Below, piece by piece: positions 37,021 to 45,489 of a DNA stretch of 45,489 nt; within the stretch, counting starts at the first letter, position 1, and every line of letters starts with the position of its first letter. Below the pieces are notes generated by a model. That model worked only from the letters and a program-made list of their open reading frames with translations, was not told the DNA's origin and made no database searches. Made by a program: the position numbers and the translations under genes. Source of the DNA: Candidatus Termititenax aidoneus (GTDB lineage: Bacteria; Margulisbacteria; Termititenacia; Termititenacales; Termititenacaceae); NCBI GenBank assembly GCA_003864455.1, contig BGZN01000008.1, positions 1-45,489 of the forward strand, given 5' to 3'.

Positions 37021-39018
37021 ATGAAAAAATTTTTGGTATTGTGCTGTTTTGTTTGCGGTTATGCATTTTCCCAAATTTATGAAACGGAAGGAATTACAGT
37101 AGTCGGCAAGCGGCTCTATGACGGCTCGCTGCAGACCGGCTATTACGGCGCCGCGCAGATCATCACTTCGGCGGACATTACCGCCGTCGGCGCGCTGACC
37201 GTACCGGATGTTTTGCAAAAATACGGCGTGGCCAAATACAGCAATGCCACGGGCAGTCCGCTGGACTGGACGCTCAATTGGAACGGCTTCAGCAAAGGCG
37301 AAGAAATAGTCGTGATTGTGGACGGCGTCAAAGTCAATGAGGCCGATGACAATGTGGTGTACTGGACTAATATTCCGGTGGCGGACATTGAGCGCATCGA
37401 GATACTGCCCGGCGCAGGGTCAGCGCAGTACGGCTCTGGAGCTTTTGCTGGCGTGTTAAATATTGTCACCAACAAATCCGCGCAAAAATCTGTCGTGGCC
37501 GAAATAGGCACGGACGGCTATGGCCGTCAGGGTTTTACTCTGGGTGATACTTTCGCGGAAAATTTTTATTATCGTTTAAATTTTGACAATCTGGCGGCAA
37601 CCGGCCAGCGTAAACATTCCGCTTACCGCGACCAGCGGCTCTCCGGAAAACTGGGCTGGTTTAACGATAGTTCGGAATTAAATCTGTATTACAAACTGGC
37701 GGATGCGCAGGCCAATTACCCTGACCAATTGACCGCCAAGGAAATTCTCGACAACCGCCGTCAGGCTATTGCGCCGGACAGCAGAGACATAGACACCGAT
37801 CAGACCAATCTAGAATATCTTGGTCGTCTGGGTGCGGACTGGACTTATGTGCTGAATTTGGGCTTGAAAAACAGGACAGTTAAATATGATACTGTAGGGC
37901 GCGGTGGAGATGAGACGATTATCCGTGCTAATGAAAATAGTCATAGTTATTTGGGGCAATTGACATATAAAAACAAATTGACTTTTGGTTACGATTATCG
38001 TTTGGCAAATATTCGCTCCAAAGATTACGGGACAGATAGTTACGATGCTTTCTACGTTCCTATAATAGTGGATATCAACGAGAAAACGGCGGATATTTCT
38101 GCGACCAAAGGCGAATATGCGCCTTATATTCAATATTTTGACCGCTGGGGCGCTGTATACTGGCGGTATGGCGCGCGCGAGGACAGTGTGGATTATGTGC
38201 AGACGGATAATTTTAATAAATCTGCTGAACGTAAAACTAAAAAATTTTCCAAACGCGCGCACAATGGTGAAGTTGGCGTAAACTTTTTGAACGACTGGCA
38301 AACTTATTTTAGTTACGGCGAGGCGTTCAAAGCCCCAGGCTTTTCTTATTTGTTTGGCTCATGGGGCGCTAATGAAAACCTTTCCGCGGAGCTGGCCAAA
38401 ACCCAGACTGCAGGCCTGCGTTGGCAGAATACTTATACCAATTTTAACTGGAATGTTTTTAACACGCTGGTCGATGATGAAATAATTTGGGTGTGTACTG
38501 ATCCTGGTATGGGAGATGGTATAAATCAAAATGCCCAGAAAACCAGACGCGACGGTTTCAATCTGAATATTGAGCAAAAACTAAATGCGGAATGGCAGAT
38601 TTTTACCAACTATAACTATACTAAAGCCAGATTTATAGATGCTACAGTCACAGATTGGAATACTTATCCGTATGAGACTCTCGATTTGTCAGGCTACGCT
38701 CTGCCCTTGGTTCCGGAGCAGGTTTATAGTTTTGGCCTGAATTATGTTGTGTCCAATTGGTCACTGTCTGTTATACAAAATTTTGTAGACAAACAATATG
38801 CCGACGGAGATTATACTAATGAGTATGATTTTCTTTCGGCCTATTCTTTTGCGGACGCTCGCATTGCTTATAGTCCGTTTGTTGAACTAAATTTGTATCT
38901 GAATATTCATAATGTTCTGAATAATATTTATAATACCAAAACTCTGGCTGGCGAGCCTATTTACTATACACCTGCCGACTTGCGTACGGCGGCGATAGGA
39001 GCGCAATGGTCGTTTTAG
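37021..39018 (+). CDS. btuB: TonB-dependent outer-membrane receptor, BtuB-like
   Basis: Signal peptide; plug domain EEIVVIVDGVKVNEAD...IERIEILPGAGSAQYGSGAFAGVLNIVT; cobalamin riboswitch upstream; C-terminal aromatic (WSF). Confidence 0.9.
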   Translation: MKKFLVLCCFVCGYAFSQIYETEGITVVGKRLYDGSLQTGYYGAAQIITSADITAVGALTVPDVLQKYGVAKYSNATGSPLDWTLNWNGFSKGEEIVVIVDGVKVNEADDNVVYWTNIPVADIERIEILPGAGSAQYGSGAFAGVLNIVTNKSAQKSVVAEIGTDGYGRQGFTLGDTFAENFYYRLNFDNLAATGQRKHSAYRDQRLSGKLGWFNDSSELNLYYKLADAQANYPDQLTAKEILDNRRQAIAPDSRDIDTDQTNLEYLGRLGADWTYVLNLGLKNRTVKYDTVGRGGDETIIRANENSHSYLGQLTYKNKLTFGYDYRLANIRSKDYGTDSYDAFYVPIIVDINEKTADISATKGEYAPYIQYFDRWGAVYWRYGAREDSVDYVQTDNFNKSAERKTKKFSKRAHNGEVGVNFLNDWQTYFSYGEAFKAPGFSYLFGSWGANENLSAELAKTQTAGLRWQNTYTNFNWNVFNTLVDDEIIWVCTDPGMGDGINQNAQKTRRDGFNLNIEQKLNAEWQIFTNYNYTKARFIDATVTDWNTYPYETLDLSGYALPLVPEQVYSFGLNYVVSNWSLSVIQNFVDKQYADGDYTNEYDFLSAYSFADARIAYSPFVELNLYLNIHNVLNNIYNTKTLAGEPIYYTPADLRTAAIGAQWSF

Positions 39019-39350
39019 TTTTACTGGGTTTGTGCTCGGTGGTCTCTCTGGCGGTCATTTTAGAGCGGCTGGTTTTTTTCTGGACGCATAAAAAATACAC
39101 GTCAAAAGCAGCGGAGCGGTATTTATATTTGTTGTCCACAATGATTTCTATCGCTCCGCTTTTGGGCATACTCGGCACGGTCTGGGGCATCATGCAGGCT
39201 TTTGGCGGCTATTCTCTGCAAGGCGACATGCAGTCCATTGCCGGCGGCATAGCGGTGGCTTTGCAGACGACAGCGGCCGGTCTGCTCATCGCCCTGACCG
39301 ATTTGGTTTTTTATAATTATTTTGCGCACAAGGCTGACAATGCACAGTAA
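39006..39350 (+). CDS. exbB: Compact ExbB/MotA/TolQ-type proton channel
   Basis: ISIAPLLGILGTVWGIMQAF...IAGGIAVALQTTAAGLLIAL. Confidence 0.88.
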   Translation: MVVLVLLGLCSVVSLAVILERLVFFWTHKKYTSKAAERYLYLLSTMISIAPLLGILGTVWGIMQAFGGYSLQGDMQSIAGGIAVALQTTAAGLLIALTDLVFYNYFAHKADNAQ

Positions 39351-39699
39351 GCAACGTCGAATTGTGCACAGTGAGCAGCGTCGAACCGTGCACAAAAATA
39401 ACTCTCCGCATATCGATTTGGTGCCGCTGCTGGACACGATTTTTTTGCTGCTGTTTTTTTTCTTGTGCGCGGCGCTGCTGCAGTCCAGCAATCTGGCGGC
39501 CGGCTTGTCCGCTCCTGGCGAGCAAATAAAAAAATATCACACTATCACTATAACCAAAGATAATGTCAGCGGTCTGGAAGACGGCGGCGCTTTGCCGGTG
39601 CTGATCAAAGCTGACGCAGATGTGGATTTCGGACGAGTGAGCGCCGTCCTGCGCCGTTTGCAGGAGCGCAAAGTACAGAAAATAAATTTTGCATTATGA
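39340..39699 (+). CDS. exbD: ExbD/TolR-type biopolymer transporter
   Basis: PHIDLVPLLDTIFLLLFFFL...; synteny. Start at 39340 inferred. Confidence 0.85.
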   Translation: MHSKQRRIVHSEQRRTVHKNNSPHIDLVPLLDTIFLLLFFFLCAALLQSSNLAAGLSAPGEQIKKYHTITITKDNVSGLEDGGALPVLIKADADVDFGRVSAVLRRLQERKVQKINFAL

Positions 39700-40154
39700 C
39701 TAAATATTTTTTTATTTCTTTGTTGATCCATTTGTTGGTTCTGGTTTTTTATTTGAACGGCAGGGTCAGCGCAGACTTAAATAACTTTTATTTTGGCCGG
39801 CAGTCCGGAGAAAAACCCAGCATAACTATCGGTTTTGGCGCGGCAGCGGCGGAAGCAGCGGACAGCGCAGGTTATGAACTTATCGGCGCGGCGGAGTTGT
39901 CCAGTTATGCCAGTCCGCAAAACCGTCCGCCCAAATATCCAGCGCTGGCTTTACACAATCGCTGGCAGGGTGAGGCCGTCCTGCTTTTGAGCATAAATAA
40001 AAATGGCGCTTTGGATAGAGTTGATTTAGTGAAGTCTTCCGGTCACCAAATTTTGGACCAAGCCGCTTTGCTGGCGGCACAGGACTGGCGGTTTCAGAGT
40101 CTGCGGCGCGGTATTCAAGTTAATTTTCCGGTTAAATATGTTTTACAAAATTGA
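39696..40154 (+). CDS. tonB: TonB-like energy transducer
   Basis: Single N-terminal TM; C-terminal domain PPKYPALALHNRWQGEAVLLLSINKNGALDRVDLVKSSGHQILDQAALLAAQDWRF. Confidence 0.88.
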   Translation: MTKYFFISLLIHLLVLVFYLNGRVSADLNNFYFGRQSGEKPSITIGFGAAAAEAADSAGYELIGAAELSSYASPQNRPPKYPALALHNRWQGEAVLLLSINKNGALDRVDLVKSSGHQILDQAALLAAQDWRFQSLRRGIQVNFPVKYVLQN

Positions 40155-40234
40155 CCATTTCTTGATTGAACAATAGCAGTCAAGTGGTTGACATTCTATA
40201 TCGATAGTGTTATAGTAAGACAAGAGGTGCATCG

Positions 40235-40441
40235 ATGAGTACAGTGACGCTTTCCAGTAAATATCAAGTAGTTATTCCTAAAGAAGTGCGGAAAGATGCT
40301 GGTTTACAGGCCGGAGCGATTTTAGAAGTGTTGGTTTATGGCCAGCGCATAGAGCTTGTGCCGCTGCAGCCTTTGTCAAATTTAAAAGGTATTTTTAAAG
40401 GCCTGAATACAGAAATTTTGCGAGAAAAAGAAAGACTATGA
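40235..40441 (+). CDS. AbrB/SpoVT-type antitoxin
   Basis: MSTVTLSSKYQVVIPKEVRKDAGLQAGAILEV. Confidence 0.9.
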   Translation: MSTVTLSSKYQVVIPKEVRKDAGLQAGAILEVLVYGQRIELVPLQPLSNLKGIFKGLNTEILREKERL

Positions 40442-40869
40442 ATAATATAGTGGATTCTTCTTGCTGGCTGGAGTATTTAGCCGGAACAAAGGCCGGCGAA
40501 CAAGTAGCGGATATTCTGGCGGAAACGAATACCTTGTTTGTGCCTGCGATTACTATCTATGAAGTTTTTAAAAAATTGCTGCTGGAAACCGATGAAGACA
40601 AAGCTTTGTTTGCGGCGGCGCACATGAAACAAGGCCGGGTGATAGACCTAGATACGGAACTGGCTTTACTGGCTGCCAAACTCGGCCGGGAGCATCAACT
40701 GCCGCTGGCGGACAGCATTATTTACGCTTCTGCGCGCAAGTACAATTGTGTTTTGTGGACGCAGGATAAACATTTTAAGGGTTTAGAATCGGTGCATTAT
40801 GTGACTGGCGGGACAAAATCACCGCTTTTTAAACGCAGCGTACAAAATTCAACATTCCGCCGGGCATAG
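40438..40869 (+). CDS. PIN-domain toxin (VapC-like)
   Basis: VDSSCWLEYLAGTKAGEQVADILAE...LPLADSIIYASARKYNCVLWTQDKHFKGL. Confidence 0.9.
   Translation: MNNIVDSSCWLEYLAGTKAGEQVADILAETNTLFVPAITIYEVFKKLLLETDEDKALFAAAHMKQGRVIDLDTELALLAAKLGREHQLPLADSIIYASARKYNCVLWTQDKHFKGLESVHYVTGGTKSPLFKRSVQNSTFRRA
40841..40863. repeat. Direct repeat copy 1 (23 bp)
   Basis: tacaaaattcaacattccgccgg, identical at 41501-41523. Confidence 0.95.
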
Positions 40870-40875
40870 GAAAGT

Positions 40876-41184
40876 TCAATTGTTGCTGGGAATTTGTAAA
40901 TACAAAGAATTATCTCGTTTGGCGTGCAGAATACGGTAAATTCGAATAGTTTTAGCGGCAGAGAAAACTTTATAAAACACCAGATAGTCTTCCACGGTTA
41001 TTTTCCGGTATTGTTTGTTGTGCTCCGGATACATATAAGGAGTTTGCGCGATATTGGTCAGAATATTGTCCAGAGAATCAAGGAGTTTTTTAATTTTATT
41101 CGTTCCGGCATAGTAAACGCAAATATCGTCCAGGTCTTTTGCAGCGCGCCAAAGAATTTTTATAGCATAAACTGATTTAGGCAT
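40876..41184 (-). CDS. RelE/ParE-family toxin
   Basis: IKILWRAAKDLDDICVYYAG...YMYPEHNKQYRKITVEDYLVFYKVFSAAKTIRIYRILHAKRD. Confidence 0.88.
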   Translation of the reverse strand: MPKSVYAIKILWRAAKDLDDICVYYAGTNKIKKLLDSLDNILTNIAQTPYMYPEHNKQYRKITVEDYLVFYKVFSAAKTIRIYRILHAKRDNSLYLQIPSNN

Positions 41185-41458
41185 TGTATTTTTTGCGTAA
41201 TTTGCGGATTACAGTTTTGTAATCCAACCATTTGGCTGTTGGTTTAGCTGCCTCTGCTTCCGCTTCACGCAGTTTTTCTGCCACGTATTTATAATGAGTA
41301 TACTCGGCAATCTCGGTATAATCCTCAAAATTTATTAACACTGCCGCTCCGCGCCCGTGCTTGGTGAGAATGACCTGGCCGTGATTGTCCAACAAGGATT
41401 CCACTTGAGGATAATTGTTGCGCAAATCCCTTACCGGACGAACATGAACATCCCGCAT
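41177..41458 (-). CDS. Phd/YefM-family antitoxin
   Basis: VRPVRDLRNNYPQVESLLDNHGQVILTKHGRGAAVLINFEDY. Confidence 0.88.
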   Translation of the reverse strand: MRDVHVRPVRDLRNNYPQVESLLDNHGQVILTKHGRGAAVLINFEDYTEIAEYTHYKYVAEKLREAEAEAAKPTAKWLDYKTVIRKLRKKYNA

Positions 41459-41488
41459 AGAAAACCCCTTTCTGGAATCAGTATTGTA

Positions 41489-43405
41489 TCATAATTTTGA
41501 TACAAAATTCAACATTCCGCCGGCGCGGATAATTGCGCTATCTCTGTCTGACAGATCGTAGGTTAATTCTATGCGAATATTGAGCGGCTTGATATCCGCG
41601 AAAATGTTTTTTTTGTTTTGCAAAGCGGAGCTGATGTCAGCGATCTTTAACTCCGCGCCCTGCGTGAGTTTTGCATAATCCGCAGGTTCGGCAAAAGTCA
41701 GCGGCAAAATGCCGAAATTGATGAGATTGGCTTTGTGAATGCGCGCAAAAGATTTGGCGATGACTGCCTTGACGCCCAGATACATCGGCGCTAACGCGGC
41801 GTGTTCGCGCGAAGAACCCTGCCCGTAATTTTCGCCGCCGACAATGAAGCCGCCTTTTTGCTCCAAAGCGCGTTTGGCAAAATCCGGGTCGAGACCGGCA
41901 AAAACAAAATTGGCGATAGCCGGCACATTGCTGCGCAGCGGCAGAACTTTGCTGCCCGCGGGCATGATGTCGTCAGTCGTGATATTGTCGCCGGTTTTGA
42001 GCAGGACTGTGCCGGTCAGGTCTTTGGCCAGCGGCTCGCGTTTGGGACAGGGCTTGATGTTGGGGCCGCGGATAATTTCCGTGGCGGGATTTGGTTCTAG
42101 CGTCATGCTGTCGTCAATGCTGAACTGTTCCGGCGGCGTAAATTTGGGCGGTTGCAAACCTAAAGCGCGCGGGTCGGTCAGTCTGCCGGTCAGCGCGGTC
42201 GCGGCGGCAGTTTCCGGCGACACCAGATAAATACCGGCGTCTTTAGTGCCGGAGCGTCCCTGAAAATTGCGGTTATTCGTGCGCACCGACACGCCGCCGC
42301 TGTTCGGCGCTTGTCCCATGCCGATGCAAAAACCGCAGGCGGCTTCCAGTATGCGCGCGCCGGCGGCGACGATGTCAGCCAAAGCGCCGTTTTGCGCGAG
42401 CATTGTCAATACTTGTTTAGAGCCGGGCGCCACGCCCAGAGAAATATCCGCGGCGATTTTCCGGCCCTGGAGCATATGGGCGACAGTCATCAGATCTTTG
42501 TACGATGAATTGGTGCAAGAGCCGATCAGTACTTGATCGACTTTGAGGTCTTTTAGCTCCGAAACTTTTTGGACAATATCCGGCATGTGCGGACAGGCGG
42601 CCAGCGGCTCCAGCGCGGACAGATCGATATTTATTTCCGTGTCATACACAGCGTCTGCGTCGGCCAGTATTTCCTGCCAGTCCGCCGCGCGATTTTGCGC
42701 CTGCAAAAATTGTTTGGTCGCCGCGTCGGACGGAAAGACGCTGGTTGTCGCACCCAGCTCCGCGCCCATATTGGTGATCGTGGCGCGTTCCGGCACGGAA
42801 AGCGTTTGCAGGCCGCCGCCGCTGTATTCGATGATCTTGCCCACGCCGCCTTTGACAGTGAGCAGTTGCAGGACTTTTAAGATAATGTCTTTGGCGGAAA
42901 CAAAGGGCGGCAATTGGCCGGTCAAATTGATTTTCACGATTTGGGGCATAGTCAAATAAAAAGGCTGTCCGGCCATAGCGCAGGCTACGTCCAGTCCACC
43001 CGCGCCGATAGCGATCTGGCCGATGCCGCCGCCTGTCGGCGTATGCGAATCCGAGCCGAGCAGCGTAGCGCCGGGTTTGCCGAAACGCTCCAGATGCACT
43101 TGATGACAGATGCCGTTGCCCGGCCGCGAAAATTTGACGCCGTATTTAGCCGCGACGGTCTGCAAATAACGATGATCGTCCATATTCATAAAATCATTTT
43201 GCAAAGTGTTGTGATCGACATAGCTGACAGACAGGTCGGTTTTGACCCGCGGTATGTCCATCGCCTCGAATTGCAAATAAGCCATCGTGCCGGTCGCGTC
43301 CTGTGTGAGCGTTTGGTCGATGCGTATAGCGATAGGCGCGCCGCGCTCCAGCCGGCCCTCAACGAGATGTTTGGCGATTATTTTTTCTGTTACTGTGCAG
43401 CCCAT
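41489..43405 (-). CDS. Aconitate hydratase
   Basis: TLLGSDSHTPTGGGIGQIAIGAGGLDVACAMAG; IGSCTNSSYKDLM; CGFCIGMGQAPNSGGVSVRTNNRNFQGRSGT; GENYGQGSSREHAALAP. Confidence 0.95.
   Translation of the reverse strand: MGCTVTEKIIAKHLVEGRLERGAPIAIRIDQTLTQDATGTMAYLQFEAMDIPRVKTDLSVSYVDHNTLQNDFMNMDDHRYLQTVAAKYGVKFSRPGNGICHQVHLERFGKPGATLLGSDSHTPTGGGIGQIAIGAGGLDVACAMAGQPFYLTMPQIVKINLTGQLPPFVSAKDIILKVLQLLTVKGGVGKIIEYSGGGLQTLSVPERATITNMGAELGATTSVFPSDAATKQFLQAQNRAADWQEILADADAVYDTEINIDLSALEPLAACPHMPDIVQKVSELKDLKVDQVLIGSCTNSSYKDLMTVAHMLQGRKIAADISLGVAPGSKQVLTMLAQNGALADIVAAGARILEAACGFCIGMGQAPNSGGVSVRTNNRNFQGRSGTKDAGIYLVSPETAAATALTGRLTDPRALGLQPPKFTPPEQFSIDDSMTLEPNPATEIIRGPNIKPCPKREPLAKDLTGTVLLKTGDNITTDDIMPAGSKVLPLRSNVPAIANFVFAGLDPDFAKRALEQKGGFIVGGENYGQGSSREHAALAPMYLGVKAVIAKSFARIHKANLINFGILPLTFAEPADYAKLTQGAELKIADISSALQNKKNIFADIKPLNIRIELTYDLSDRDSAIIRAGGMLNFVSKL
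41501..41523. repeat. Direct repeat copy 2 (23 bp), within the 3' end of the aconitase gene
   Basis: tacaaaattcaacattccgccgg. Confidence 0.95.
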
Positions 43406-43442
43406 GCGGGTAATTATAGGATAATTTTGCTATAATATGTAT

Positions 43443-44522
43443 ATGCGCAATTTGGCTAACGTTATCCAAAAACTAATCGACAAAAATACTTTTCCGCAAA
43501 AAGACGCGGCGGAAATCATGGAGCATATTCTTTCCGGCAAATGCTCCGATGCTGAACTGGGCGCGTTTTTGATCGCCATGCGTTTGAAAGGCGAGGACCT
43601 GACCGAACTGCTGGGTTTCGCGCAGGCTGCGCGCCGGCACGCCGTCAAGATCAAAGCGCCGGCCGCCGGGTTGATCGACACCTGCGGCACGGGCGGCGAT
43701 TTGCAGGACACTTTTAATATTTCCACGCTGGCGGCTTTTGTGGCGGCGGCGGCCGGCGCGCGGGTGGCCAAACAAGTTTACGCCGACCCGGACTGCGGCT
43801 GCAGTTCGCGGCAGGTGCTGGCTAAGCTCGGCGTCAATATCGAGCTGGCGCCGGAAAAAATTCTCAAACTGCTGGCCAAAACCGGACTGACTTTTTTGTA
43901 TTTGCCGCTTTTTCAGCCGTGCCTAGCGCAGTTGACGCGCGTCAGCAAACAGATCGGCGTGCTCAATCTGCTGAATACGCTTTTTCCGCTGATCAATCCT
44001 CTGCGTTTGTCCGGCCAAAGTCTCGGTGTTTTCAATGAGCCAATGACCACGCTGCTGGCCGGCGTGCTGCGGGCGCAGGGTATCAAGCGCGCTTTTGTTT
44101 TTCACGGCGTGGAAGGCCTCGACGAGATTTCCATCACCGCCAGCACGCGCATTTCGGAATTGCGCAATGGTCTTATCAGCACCTATATTTTTACGCCGGA
44201 GCGTTTTGGCCTGCAGTCAGCTTCGGTTTCCACGCTGCATTGCGACAGCGCGGCGGACAGCGCGCAGATCTGCAGAGTAATTTTGACCGGCCGCGAGGAT
44301 TCGCCGCGCGCTGACGTTGTCGCTTTGAACGCCGCCGCCGCGCTGGTTTGCGCCGGTCTGACCAAAGACCTTGAATCCGGTTTTCAAAAAGCCAAAGAAG
44401 TCCTGCATAAAGGCCTGGCTTATAAAAAACTGGAAGAAGTTGCCGCAACTGCTCAATCTTTAACAAAAAAACAGAAAAAAGTGGCGCGTCTGCTCAAAAA
44501 TAAACGCAAATCCCGCCGCTAA
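43443..44522 (+). CDS. trpD: Anthranilate phosphoribosyltransferase-like
   Basis: LIDTCGTGGDLQDTFNISTLAAFVAAAAGARVAKQ...; GVEGLDEIS. Confidence 0.88.
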   Translation: MRNLANVIQKLIDKNTFPQKDAAEIMEHILSGKCSDAELGAFLIAMRLKGEDLTELLGFAQAARRHAVKIKAPAAGLIDTCGTGGDLQDTFNISTLAAFVAAAAGARVAKQVYADPDCGCSSRQVLAKLGVNIELAPEKILKLLAKTGLTFLYLPLFQPCLAQLTRVSKQIGVLNLLNTLFPLINPLRLSGQSLGVFNEPMTTLLAGVLRAQGIKRAFVFHGVEGLDEISITASTRISELRNGLISTYIFTPERFGLQSASVSTLHCDSAADSAQICRVILTGREDSPRADVVALNAAAALVCAGLTKDLESGFQKAKEVLHKGLAYKKLEEVAATAQSLTKKQKKVARLLKNKRKSRR

Positions 44523-44584
44523 AGGCCAAAAACTTGGCATAAAACCTGTAATTATCCTCTGGAATTAGCAATGGGGGGATTTTC

Positions 44585-44746
44585 ATGAACAAAGCGGAAG
44601 CGCAAATGCGTATCAAGCTGAATATCAATCGTTTGTTCGACGGCGGCAAATTGCTGGTGTCGCGCGATGATTACACGGACAATGCGAATTACGAATATAT
44701 GGAAAACAATGAAAAGTTTTACAAACTGGCCGGACTGATCCGCTAG
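44585..44746 (+). CDS. Small ORF, 53 aa, unknown
   Basis: MNKAEAQMRIKLNINRLFDGGKLLVSRDDYTDNANYEYMENNEKFYKLAGLIR*; purine-rich ggggggat upstream; below the ORF-track length cut-off. Confidence 0.45.
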   Translation: MNKAEAQMRIKLNINRLFDGGKLLVSRDDYTDNANYEYMENNEKFYKLAGLIR

Positions 44747-44774
44747 GTAATAGGCTAAAAAGGGGTTGAGGGTT

Positions 44775-44894
44775 ATGCGGAAAATCAACGACAAGGCTAA
44801 TTACAAAAAGGCCAAAGTGAAAGAACTGCCGCGCACTGTGCAGGACGACAATGGTTTTGTGCGCATCGATCCGCGCTATCTGGCCAACGCCTGA
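44775..44894 (+). CDS. Small ORF, 39 aa, unknown
   Basis: MRKINDKANYKKAKVKELPRTVQDDNGFVRIDPRYLANA*; aaggggttgaggg upstream. Confidence 0.4.
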   Translation: MRKINDKANYKKAKVKELPRTVQDDNGFVRIDPRYLANA

Positions 44895-44914
44895 ATTGTC
44901 TGAATTTAGCGACT

Positions 44915-45280
44915 TTAGTGACTTAAAATGTTATCGCCCTGACCATAGCCGAGCTGCAAAGCGTGCGGCGCGGAAATTGCTTCCTCTTGCGCTGACCAGC
45001 GGTGCTGATATTTCAAAAAATCTCCAGCGCGGGTCTTGCCGCCGATAGTTGTGGTGTAAAGCGTTTTGCCGGCTTTAGCGCCGTATTCCCGGCCGTTAAC
45101 GACAATGCCGCGCTTGGGAGCGTAAGCGCGCACTTCCAGCCCGGCCGCGCCGTCCACCTGCGTGAGCAGTGAGTCTATGCCGAAAATCAACTGATCGTTT
45201 TCCGTGCCGATATAGATTTTGGTATTGGCGTTCAGTATGGCCAAAACGAGGATAATTAATAGTAAAATTCTTTTTTTCAT
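44915..45280 (-). CDS. Hypothetical exported protein
   Basis: N-terminal signal-like MKKRILLLIILVLAILNANT; no family recognised. Confidence 0.55.
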   Translation of the reverse strand: MKKRILLLIILVLAILNANTKIYIGTENDQLIFGIDSLLTQVDGAAGLEVRAYAPKRGIVVNGREYGAKAGKTLYTTTIGGKTRAGDFLKYQHRWSAQEEAISAPHALQLGYGQGDNILSH

Positions 45281-45343
45281 AACCGCGCTTCCTAACTTTA
45301 GCTGTTTTCTCTATAAATATATCGTAAGTTAGCGCCGCTTGTT

Positions 45344-45489
45344 TCATTTTTGGCAATATTTTTGTGCTAGGCATGAGAGATGGTAACCCCCTGGGGCAAC
45401 AGATAAATACCCAGAAAGGTCAGGATTATGCATGGCGGAAAAAGCCCGAATAACCTTGAGATTGTGGTCTTCCATCAACACTACAGGAA
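45344..45489 (-). CDS. C-terminal fragment of an unidentified CDS running off the window
   Basis: Open minus-strand frame ...PVVLMEDHNLKVIRAFSAMHNPDLSGYLSVAPGGYHLSCLAQKYCQK* to the edge. Confidence 0.3.
   Translation of the reverse strand, partial: PVVLMEDHNLKVIRAFSAMHNPDLSGYLSVAPGGYHLSCLAQKYCQK

Noticed and set aside
45096-45374. 92-aa minus-strand ORF
   Set aside because: Overlaps the better-supported signal-peptide ORF at 44915-45280 in another frame.

Overview
The window starts at the 3' end of a 16S rRNA gene. The 16S is followed by an intrinsic terminator, not a tRNA/23S. Next come a Phd/PIN toxin-antitoxin (TA) module, two hypothetical genes, and a long ribosomal-protein superoperon: rpsL-rpsG-fusA-rpsJ-rplC-rplD-rplW-rplB-rpsS-rplV-rpsC-rplP-rpmC-rpsQ-rplN-rplX-rplE-rpsN-rpsH-rplF-rplR-rpsE-rplO-secY-adk. 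I see no tuf or rpmD in it. After adk the conserved order breaks and an AT-richer accessory island begins, with an AAA/DUF4143 ATPase and an XRE-BRO-like regulator. The most interesting object is a tightly packed, single-strand gene train at about 19869-35231. It encodes two paralogous tail-fibre-like repeat proteins, a Cys/Tyr-rich putative substrate, a small double-CxxC protein, and six radical-SAM domains. Two of those domains sit in unusual fusions (U32-like+HemN-like and GT2+radical SAM). The train also encodes a DegT-type PLP enzyme, a U32-like+GT2 fusion and a HipA-like kinase. I interpret it as a candidate uncharacterised peptide/protein-modification system. Downstream are an AlbA_2/Schlafen-like regulator, a cobalamin riboswitch with a TonB receptor and compact ExbB/ExbD/TonB genes, two more TA modules, aconitase, a TrpD-like gene, and small ORFs. 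Two of the TA modules lie between short direct repeats; one repeat pair is a perfect 23-mer overlapping the 3' end of the aconitase gene. All family calls come from reading motifs and translations; no database search was possible.
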